NCBI GenBank assembly: GCA_020634895.1
Contig: JACKAV010000002.1
Location: forward strand, 372,001-436,000
DNA from: Anaerolineales bacterium
Lineage (GTDB): Bacteria > Chloroflexota > Anaerolineae > Anaerolineales > Villigracilaceae
Length of the DNA: 64,000 nucleotides
Direction of reading: 5' to 3'
Each line of letters begins with the position of its first letter. Position 1 is the stretch's first letter. Made by a program: the position numbers and the translations under genes. Positions 24,801 through 30,686 of this stretch are shown in pieces. The notes under the pieces are model-generated. The model saw only the letters and a list, made by a program, of their open reading frames with translations, was not told the DNA's origin and did no database searches.

Positions 24801-25748
24801 ATGCGGAATGGGAATATTCAGGTCGAGTTTCTGGTTAAGTTTGTAGCGACCTACACGCTCGAGGTCATAATGACGTTGGTCGAAAAGCTGCTCTTCAAGG
24901 AACTGACGAGCGTTTTCCAAGGTTGCAGGGTCGCCGGGGCGCATTTTCTTGAAGAACTCGATCAACGCAGCTTCGGCAATGGTGTGATTGGTCAAATCCC
25001 AATCCGGTTCCTGCTTGATGGTAGACGCAATGAACATGCGGTCAGGATTGTTGTCCACTTCCTTGAACAGAGAGAGGATTTCCTCATCGGTGCCATGCTT
25101 GATGGGAGAATCTTTTATTCCATCGCTTACAGCGGCAAGTGCACGCAAAAATACTGTAATGGGAACAGTGCGCTTGCGGTTAAATTTGAGAATGATGTAA
25201 TCGGATTTGCGTGTTTCGAACTCCATCCACGCGCCGCGGTCGGGAATCAGCTTTGCCATTGAGAGCAGGCGTCCCGTAGCCCGATCCGCAGGGGCTTCGA
25301 AATACACACCCGGGGAACGGATCAACTGCGATACAACAACACGCTCCGTCCCGTTCACAATGAAGGTACCCTTGTCGGTCATTTCCGGGAAATCGCCCAA
25401 AAAGATATCCTGTTTAATGGGCTCTGGAACATCCGGACCAGCAAGGAGCACAGAAACATACAGCGGGCTCGCATAAGTGAGATCACGCTCTACACATTCT
25501 TCAATGGTATGCTTGGGTTCTCCAAACCAATATTTCAGACCCCACTGCTGTGATTCGGGTCCGCGGCTTGGGAAAAACAATTTCATTCCCTTGTTATATG
25601 ACTCAATGGGAGAAATCTCATGGAAAAGGTCTCCCAATCCCTCCTTTTTGAGCCTTTCAAATGAATCAAGTTGTACTTCGATCAAATTGGGTAAATCAAG
25701 ACTTACTGGAATTCTCGCGTAACTTTTTTGGGGCAAAGAAGATGCCAT
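21846..25748 (-). CDS. rpoB: RNA polymerase subunit beta
   Basis: The beta subunit forms one jaw of the RNA polymerase catalytic cleft. The 1300-residue product starts [20 protein letters not shown]. The rifampicin pocket reads [20 protein letters not shown] and then [12 protein letters not shown], matching the sensitive type (the Asp, His and Ser positions that mutate to resistance are wild type). The C-terminal part has KPYVGxxx-type motifs [20 protein letters not shown] and [20 protein letters not shown]. It has its own promoter and is followed by the str operon, not by rpoC; neither rplJ-rplL nor rpoC is nearby. Confidence 0.99.
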   Translation of the reverse strand: [1300 protein letters not shown]

Positions 25749-25816
25749 TCTTCTCTCCTAACGTATTGGAAGACAGTATAAACAACGATAACTGTCCCTA
25801 TGGACAGCGACTAGAC

Positions 25817-25845
25817 ATTATATCGAAGCGGGATTGAAAAGTCAA
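25817..25845 (-). promoter_or_regulatory. Promoter of rpoB
   Basis: Minus strand: TTGACT (25840-25845), a 17-base spacer, and TATAAT (25817-25822). This near-consensus sigma-70 promoter lies 69 bases before the rpoB ATG and points away from the tRNA promoter about 50 bases to the right. Confidence 0.88.
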
Positions 25846-25893
25846 GAACTTTTATGTTTGTCATATTTAGTTTTATATTCTGCATTGGATTTC

Positions 25894-25922
25894 TTGACAA
25901 TCTATATAAGTGCGTGTAAAAT
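25894..25922 (+). promoter_or_regulatory. Promoter of the tRNA-Phe/Gly/Cys cluster
   Basis: Plus strand: consensus TTGACA (25894-25899), a 17-base spacer, and TAAAAT (25917-25922), about 30 bases before the tRNA-Phe 5' end. It is divergent from the rpoB promoter. Confidence 0.88.
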
Positions 25923-25952
25923 CACGGGCGCTTAACAAAAGGATAGTGTTTG

Positions 25953-26025
25953 GCCGAGATAGCTCAGTTGGTAGAGCACGCGACTGAAAATCGCGGTGTC
26001 CCCAGTTCGATCCTGGGTCTCGGCA
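25953..26025 (+). tRNA. tRNA-Phe (GAA)
   Basis: A complete cloverleaf: acceptor GCCGAGA/TCTCGGC with discriminator A, D arm GCTC-AGTTGGTA-GAGC, anticodon stem CGCGA/TCGCG around CTGAAAA (anticodon GAA), and T arm CCCAG-TTCGATC-CTGGG. The 3' CCA is not encoded. Confidence 0.97.
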
Positions 26026-26050
26026 CTCTCGGCCAACATGGTCGAAAAAC

Positions 26051-26122
<72 letters not shown>

Positions 26123-26179
26123 CAAGCTGGAGGATTGCAGATTGAAGGCTTATTCGGTCAGCAATCCTTTTGTTTATAT

Positions 26180-26250
26180 GGCGTCGTGGCCAAGTGGTAA
26201 GGCAAGGGTCTGCAAAACCCTCATCACGGGTTCAAATCCCGTCGACGCCT
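26180..26250 (+). tRNA. tRNA-Cys (GCA)
   Basis: A complete cloverleaf: acceptor GGCGTCG/CGACGCC with discriminator T, the Cys identity base. The anticodon stem AGGGT/ACCCT encloses CTGCAAA (anticodon GCA) and the T arm is CGGG-TTCAAAT-CCCG. CCA is not encoded. It is the last gene of the cluster, 57 bases after tRNA-Gly; the spacer has AGGATTGC and GCAATCCT arms that can pair. Confidence 0.97.
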
Positions 26251-26254
26251 CACT

Positions 26255-26286
26255 AAAGAGGACTTGCTTCTGCAAGTCCTCTTTTT
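26255..26286 (+). terminator. Intrinsic terminator after the tRNA cluster
   Basis: AAAGAGGACTTGC pairs with GCAAGTCCTCTTT around TTCT and is followed by a T-run. It closes the tRNA transcript. It ends five bases before the tyrS stop codon and, read the other way, has a weaker TTT end, so it may also serve tyrS. Confidence 0.9.
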
Positions 26287-26290
26287 ACAT

Positions 26291-27502
26291 CTATTTGACT
26301 CGTACAAATCGCCGCTTCCCAACTTGCAAAACGCCTGGGTGCGGGAATTCAGCATCGCCACGCTCCAGCACTTCCCCATCCAAACGGACGCCCTTCTGGT
26401 CGATCAATGAACGCGCCTTGGATTTACTCTCAGCCAGTTTCGCCGCAAGGATTACATCTACAACTGTTTGACCAGGTTCCAAGGAAATCTCCGGCATATC
26501 ATCAGGAACTTCCTTTTGCTGGAACATCTTGATGAAATTCTCCTGCGCGGACTGCGCCTCGGCGTCGCTGTAAAAGATGCTGACAATTTCCTTTGCCATA
26601 TTCATCTTCGCATCGCGCGGATGAAGCGATCCTGAAGCAACATCTTTTTCGATCTTGGCGATTTCGCTTGGGGTAAAGCGGGTGACAAGGCGCATATAGA
26701 TTCCCATCGCCGAATCAGGCACAGACATTAACTTTCCGAACATATCATCCGCGCCGGTGTTGATCGGCACAATATTGCCAGTCGATTTGGACATTCTTTG
26801 ATTGCCGTCGGTCCCAGGCAAAATACCGGTGACAATCCCAACCAAGGGTTTTTGACCCAACGCTTCTTGAAGTTTTCGTCCAGCCACAATAATATTGAAC
26901 AACTGATCGGAACCGCCCACCTGAACATCCGTCTCCATGGCAACGGCGTCATATCCCTGCATCAGCGCATAAAAAGTCTCATGGAGAAAGATCGGTTCAC
27001 CCTTTTCATAACGCTTCGCGAAATTCTCGCGCGCCAAAAACTGCTGGACAGTAAAGTTCTGCCCAAGGCGAATCAGGTCGATCAAATTTAACTTTGAAAG
27101 CCATTCACCGTTATAGCGGATTCTGGTCTTCTCACGGTCAAGCACGCGGAATGCCTGCTCGGCATACGTCTTGGCATTTTCTGCAACCTGTTCCTCGGTC
27201 AAAATAGGACGCGCCTTATTCTTATCAGAAGGGTCACCCACCAAAGCGGTATAGCTCCCGATCAGGAAGGTGACTTCATGTCCAAGATCCTGAAACTGAC
27301 GAAGTTTCCGCATGGAGATCGTATGCCCCAAATGCAGGTCCGTTGACGTGGGGTCGTAACCGCAATACACGCGCAGGGGGCGCTTTTCCTTCTCAGCGAC
27401 CTTCAAACGCTCACGCAGTTCCTTCGCCATGGCATTTTTCAATTCCTCGTCGCCATAGTCCGTGCCTTGCATTAACAGTTCAACCTGCTCCTCGATGTTC
27501 AT
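26291..27502 (-). CDS. tyrS: Tyrosyl-tRNA synthetase
   Basis: Charges tRNA-Tyr with tyrosine. The 403-residue class I enzyme has the HIGH-type motif HLGH (about residue 57), the KMSKS-type motif RMSKS in GNQRMSKSTGNIVP, and a C-terminal S4 domain (about residues 340-400, LAAKLAESKSKARSLIDQKG). An AGGAG box precedes the ATG at 27502. Upstream on the same strand lies a Tyr-rich leader peptide with an intrinsic terminator, so expression is probably set by ribosome-mediated attenuation that senses charged tRNA-Tyr. No T-box signature was found. Confidence 0.97.
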   Translation of the reverse strand: MNIEEQVELLMQGTDYGDEELKNAMAKELRERLKVAEKEKRPLRVYCGYDPTSTDLHLGHTISMRKLRQFQDLGHEVTFLIGSYTALVGDPSDKNKARPILTEEQVAENAKTYAEQAFRVLDREKTRIRYNGEWLSKLNLIDLIRLGQNFTVQQFLARENFAKRYEKGEPIFLHETFYALMQGYDAVAMETDVQVGGSDQLFNIIVAGRKLQEALGQKPLVGIVTGILPGTDGNQRMSKSTGNIVPINTGADDMFGKLMSVPDSAMGIYMRLVTRFTPSEIAKIEKDVASGSLHPRDAKMNMAKEIVSIFYSDAEAQSAQENFIKMFQQKEVPDDMPEISLEPGQTVVDVILAAKLAESKSKARSLIDQKGVRLDGEVLERGDAEFPHPGVLQVGKRRFVRVK

Positions 27503-27545
27503 TCTTTTCTCCTAGATATCCAACCCGCAGGGGTGGTAAGTTTCC

Positions 27546-27611
27546 AAACAAAAACGCGCCCGCGATGATGGGGCGCGTTTAATTCACACCATCGCAAATG
27601 TTATGGGTGAA
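27546..27611 (-). promoter_or_regulatory. tyrS transcription attenuator (regions 1-4)
   Basis: Read on the minus strand. Region 1, TTCACCCAT (27603-27611), overlaps the last leader codons and pairs with ATGGTGTGAA (27583-27592) with one bulge. Region 2, GCGATGGTG (27587-27595), can instead pair over nine positions (one G-U) with region 3, CATCATCGC (27562-27570). Region 3 is the loop of the terminator stem AAACGCGCCC/GGGCGCGTTT (27571-27580 with 27552-27561), followed by TTTTTGTTT. The 2:3 and 3:4 structures exclude each other sterically. The order matches classical trp/phe attenuators. Confidence 0.8.
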
Positions 27612-27651
27612 GATAATAATAGTAGCGGCTGGTAAAAAAGATGCCAGACAT
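27601..27651 (-). CDS. Tyr-rich leader peptide of tyrS
   Basis: A 16-codon frame encodes MSGIFFTSRYYYYLHP and ends in TAA. Codons 10-13 are TAC TAT TAT TAT. The frame lies entirely upstream of the tyrS terminator hairpin, and its last codons form one arm of the anti-antiterminator hairpin. A ribosome stalled at the Tyr codons would cover that arm and leave region 2 free to form the antiterminator. A ribosome reaching the stop would cover part of region 2 and allow termination. The ATG follows the TATAAT box after six bases, with no ribosome-binding site, so it may be a leaderless start. Confidence 0.8.
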   Translation of the reverse strand: MSGIFFTSRYYYYLHP

Positions 27652-27657
27652 GCCGGT

Positions 27658-27686
27658 ATTATACATCAGGAATTTTATTGCGACAA
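27658..27686 (-). promoter_or_regulatory. Promoter of the tyrS leader
   Basis: Minus strand: TTGTCG (27681-27686), a 17-base spacer and TATAAT (27658-27663). The -35 box lies in the last codons of the lipoprotein gene. The predicted start of transcription falls on or next to the A of the leader-peptide ATG. Confidence 0.7.
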
Positions 27687-28346
27687 ATTGAACGGAAAAC
27701 TCCACGGACCCCGCACCGTGTAGAACTCGTCGCTGTATACGAGCTGTTCCGCCTGCTCCTGAGACATATCTGTGGGCTTGCTCATGATCTGCATGGTCAA
27801 CATTCCGTTGACATCAACGCAGTCCACTGAAACACCGGTACCGCGCTCAAGCATCGCCTGCTGTATCTTGGGCATATAAATAGCACAGTAATCACCCGGC
27901 TGCGGCGGCGCCGCAATTGATTCGATCATAATGATCGAATTGGATAAGTCCGCATCAGGCGGGACTACAAACGTCACCGTGTCACAACGCAAGCCGGGCT
28001 GACCATTCGACGCCTCCTGCAAACTGACAAGCGTCGTACCAAATTCTTGCAAGACAATTCCCCCGTAACTCAAACTCGCCGACCAGATCGACCAATCGGA
28101 CGCATCCGGCAGTGTAAAGCACACATCCGCATTTACATTTTTGCCTTCGACCCACGCGCGATCCACGCGGACTTCAATTCCCGAAGCGGTCTGTTGGGGC
28201 ACGCTAATGTCCACTTCAGCCGTCGGATAGGACGGGTCAATATACGCTGTCGCAGATGGCAAAATCTGCGGCAAGACAACCTGCGAATTCTGCGCAGGCG
28301 CACATGCACTGAGCAGCAACAATAAAATGGGAAAAACTTTCTTCAT
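27675..28346 (-). CDS. Predicted lipoprotein, function unknown
   Basis: The 223-residue product starts MKKVFPILLLLLSACAPAQN, a signal peptide with lipobox LSAC, so it is probably anchored to the outer face of the membrane. The rest shows beta-rich segments and three or four further cysteines (CFTLP, RCDTV, DYCAIY, VDCVD) that could pair in disulphides. I do not recognise a domain. It follows the SDR gene by 20 bases on the same strand and likely shares its transcript. The tyrS promoter overlaps its 3' end. Confidence 0.85.
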   Translation of the reverse strand: MKKVFPILLLLLSACAPAQNSQVVLPQILPSATAYIDPSYPTAEVDISVPQQTASGIEVRVDRAWVEGKNVNADVCFTLPDASDWSIWSASLSYGGIVLQEFGTTLVSLQEASNGQPGLRCDTVTFVVPPDADLSNSIIMIESIAAPPQPGDYCAIYMPKIQQAMLERGTGVSVDCVDVNGMLTMQIMSKPTDMSQEQAEQLVYSDEFYTVRGPWSFPFNLSQ

Positions 28347-28366
28347 GAACTTGTATCTCCTTTGAC

Positions 28367-29251
28367 TTAACCAAAAAGGTCGACCAACGCCTCTTGCGGA
28401 CCTGGAAACTGGAACTCATACCCAGACTCGATCAACCTTTTGGGCTGGGAAAACCTACCTTCGAGAATCATGACGTTCATTTCGCCCAAAACGTTCCGCA
28501 TCAAAAATGCAGGGACAGGGAACCAATATGGGCGATGAATCACTTTTGCAAGTATTCTTGTGAATTCATCCAAAGATGTTTGAGCAGGAGCTATAAAGTT
28601 GTAAACGCCATTTGCTTTCTCTTTCGCCGCCAAATAACGGACAGCACCCACCCAATCCTTGATATGTATCCACGGGAAGGCTTGTTTGCCCGAACCAAGC
28701 GGACCGCCAACGAAGAACTGCACCGGTAATGCGATCAATTTCACGATGACATTTTCTCTTGCAAGCACTGGCGCTGTCCGCAGAATGATTCTGCGAACGC
28801 CGAGTTCCTCAACGGATTTGGTGGATTCCTCCCATTTGATTGTAAGCTGGGCAGGGAAATCATCGCCCGGCGGCGTGGATTCATCAGATGGAGCGCCATG
28901 CAAACCGTAATAATTGATACCCGATACCTGCACGAAAAGGCTTGGGCGATGAGTCGCCTCCCGAATGGCTTGAGCAAGCGCCAGTCCAGGAAAGATGCGT
29001 GAGTCCTCAAATGACTTTTTCTTTGCCGCAGTCCACGGCCAGGACGCCATGCTGAGTCCGGCAAGATTCACAACAACATCCATCTCGTTGATACGCTGCC
29101 CCCAGCCCGCAGTAGTGCGACCATCCCATTGAATGGTATTCGCGCCGCCGGGCTTGCGTGAGAGATTGTAAACAGTGTACCCATCTGCGAGAAAAGATTT
29201 GGTTAGGGCGGTTCCAAGCAGACCTGAACCGCCGGCTATCAGGATATTCAT
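28367..29251 (-). CDS. TIGR01777-type SDR epimerase
   Basis: The 294-residue product has the Rossmann start MNILIAGGSGLLGTALTKSF and the family-typical IQWDGRTT, VVNLAGLSM, SGINYYGLHG and a C-terminal DUF1731-like segment (FPVPAFLMRNVLGEMNVMIL, then LLEGQR-like LEGRFSQPKRLIESGYEFQF). Members are NAD(P)-dependent sugar-epimerase-like proteins of unclear substrate, such as E. coli YfcH. The frame is open to 29302, but the ATG at 29251 follows a CAGGAG box and gives the canonical N-terminus. Confidence 0.9.
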   Translation of the reverse strand: MNILIAGGSGLLGTALTKSFLADGYTVYNLSRKPGGANTIQWDGRTTAGWGQRINEMDVVVNLAGLSMASWPWTAAKKKSFEDSRIFPGLALAQAIREATHRPSLFVQVSGINYYGLHGAPSDESTPPGDDFPAQLTIKWEESTKSVEELGVRRIILRTAPVLARENVIVKLIALPVQFFVGGPLGSGKQAFPWIHIKDWVGAVRYLAAKEKANGVYNFIAPAQTSLDEFTRILAKVIHRPYWFPVPAFLMRNVLGEMNVMILEGRFSQPKRLIESGYEFQFPGPQEALVDLFG

Positions 29252-29310
29252 TTTTATGCTCCTGTAATGATGCGCCGTTGAACATTTACACCGATTTAAC
29301 ATTCTGGATG

Positions 29311-29316
29311 TATAAT
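29311..29316 (+). promoter_or_regulatory. -10 box before the HNH gene
   Basis: A perfect TATAAT lies 21 bases before the ATG at 29338. No good -35 box is at the right distance (TTTACA is 20 bases upstream), so only the -10 element is supported. Confidence 0.45.
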
Positions 29317-29337
29317 CACGCGAGTTGCCGGAACCTT

Positions 29338-29841
29338 ATGAACGAACCCGTATTGGTGCTCAACGCAAATTACGAGCCGATCCACGTATGCACGACACGA
29401 CGGGCGATCACATTGATCCTTGCGGGGAAAGCCGGCATGATCGCAAATGGACGCGGTCACATCCGCACCATATCACAGCTTCTTCCACGTCCTTCGGTCA
29501 TTCGGCTGGAAACGCAGATCCATCGTCCGCGCCCGCGCGTCAAGTTAACACGCCGCGAGATATTCAGGCGCGACAATTATACCTGTCAGTATTGCGGCAA
29601 GCGGGACGTCAACCTCACCATCGACCACGTCATTCCACGCCACATGGGCGGCAGGCATAGTTGGACCAACCTCGTTGCAGCCTGCTCCACATGCAATCAC
29701 CGCAAAGGCGGGCGCAAAGTGGATGAAGCTCACATGCATTTGCTGCACATTCCAAAGGAACCGCCTGCGAAAGCATCCTATATTTTCGGAAAACATTTAT
29801 CCGAAAATCAGGAATGGATGCCGTATATAGCAGATTGGTAA
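29338..29841 (+). CDS. HNH endonuclease family protein
   Basis: The 167-residue product starts MNEPVLVLNANYEPIHVCTT and has an HNH core near residues 90-140: YTCQYCGKRDVNLTIDHVIP, then GGRHSWTNLVAACSTCNHRK. Two C-x2-C pairs frame the metal site. This group (with the VLNANYEPI start) is common as a lone gene in Chloroflexota, Cyanobacteria and Actinobacteria; its cellular role is unsettled. It has no toxin or restriction partner nearby. It is divergent from the SDR gene and convergent with the metallo-beta-lactamase gene, sharing a terminator. Confidence 0.92.
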   Translation: MNEPVLVLNANYEPIHVCTTRRAITLILAGKAGMIANGRGHIRTISQLLPRPSVIRLETQIHRPRPRVKLTRREIFRRDNYTCQYCGKRDVNLTIDHVIPRHMGGRHSWTNLVAACSTCNHRKGGRKVDEAHMHLLHIPKEPPAKASYIFGKHLSENQEWMPYIADW

Positions 29842-29874
29842 CTAAAAATCCCCTCGCGAGGGGATTTTTAGTTA
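29839..29874. terminator. Bidirectional terminator containing both stop codons
   Basis: A perfect 36-base palindrome built from TTTTTAGTTA-type ends and a CCCCTCGCGAGGGG core ends the HNH gene on the plus strand and the metallo-beta-lactamase gene on the minus strand. The TAA stop of each convergent gene is part of an arm, so the two genes are packed tail to tail around one shared terminator. Confidence 0.95.
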
Positions 29875-30627
29875 AAACTCCAGAACCATGAAATCTTTTG
29901 CAAGTTGGATATCCCCTTGATATGTTTTGGATGCCTCGGCGACAGGATCACCTTTTGCAAATCTGCCGGTCGGATAGTGGATGAGGAAAAGCCGGCTCAC
30001 TTCTGACCTTGAGGCGATCATTCCAGCCTGAGCAGCGGACGAATGCCCGGGCGACTCGCCCGTCGCCTCATGGATGAGAACATCCACCCCCTCGCCCAGG
30101 CGCACAACTTCATCACAAGGTTCAGTGTCACAGGAATACGCCATCGTTTTATGACTCTGCAAAAAGTCCACGCGCAGACCGATATTGGGAATCATGTGCT
30201 GCACGGGCGAAGCATGAATGGAAAATTCGGGGCAATCCAGCACTGGAGTCATTTCTTTTAACGGGAGGCGAAAGAACACAACCGGAAAAAAATCGGGCCA
30301 TTCTGACCAATTATAGAAACCCATCAAGCCTTCCACCCGATCCAAGGTGTAATGCAAACCGTAAATATTCAGCGGTTTTTGCCTGCCCATCAACCACATA
30401 TCCATCAAGAGCAATGGAATTCCAGAAGCATGGTCGGGATGAAAATGCGTGACGATGATGTCGGTTAGGTTGTTGAAATCCACACCAGCCTGTTCCAACC
30501 TGAGAATCGGGTTGCTGACCGAATCGATCAGCACAGTGCGATTCTCCCCCACAATGACCATGTGAGTGTTCTCGCTCTCTGCCGTCGGTATTGCATTCGA
30601 CGCGCCAAGGATAATTACCTTTGTCAT
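29872..30627 (-). CDS. Metallo-beta-lactamase-fold hydrolase, RNase Z-like
   Basis: The 251-residue product has GASNAIPTAESENTHMVIVG, the metal-binding motif THFHPDHASGIP (H-x-H-x-D-H), then VDVLIHEATGE, and the late histidine LFLIHYPTGRF, in RNase Z/phosphodiesterase order. It lacks the long exosite arm of canonical RNase Z, so tRNA 3' processing is possible but not assured. The ATG at 30627 is used; the only strong GGGAGG box lies 21 bases upstream within an inverted repeat. It follows the ABC permease gene by 59 bases. Confidence 0.87.
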   Translation of the reverse strand: MTKVIILGASNAIPTAESENTHMVIVGENRTVLIDSVSNPILRLEQAGVDFNNLTDIIVTHFHPDHASGIPLLLMDMWLMGRQKPLNIYGLHYTLDRVEGLMGFYNWSEWPDFFPVVFFRLPLKEMTPVLDCPEFSIHASPVQHMIPNIGLRVDFLQSHKTMAYSCDTEPCDEVVRLGEGVDVLIHEATGESPGHSSAAQAGMIASRSEVSRLFLIHYPTGRFAKGDPVAEASKTYQGDIQLAKDFMVLEF

Positions 30628-30629
30628 TG

Positions 30630-30671
30630 GACAAATATTAACCGAAATCCTCCCAGTTGTTAATATTTGTC
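30630..30671 (-). repeat. 13-bp inverted repeat enclosing a Shine-Dalgarno-like GGGAGG
   Basis: GACAAATATTAAC (30659-30671 read on the minus strand) is exactly complementary to GTTAATATTTGTC (30630-30642), with 16 bases between. On the mRNA the stem ends two bases before the ATG of the metallo-beta-lactamase-fold gene and the GGGAGG lies in the loop. It could be an AT-rich hairpin controlling translation or a repressor operator. Confidence 0.7.
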
Positions 30672-30686
30672 GCCACAAAAAAGAGA

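Noticed and set aside
27503..27674. A T-box riboswitch upstream of tyrS.
   Set aside because: There is no AGGGTGG-type T-box sequence or specifier-loop architecture; the region is fully explained by the leader peptide and attenuator.
29338..29841. A homing endonuclease or part of a restriction or defence system.
   Set aside because: The HNH gene is free-standing, shows no intron or intein context and no methylase or toxin partner; this lone family is common.
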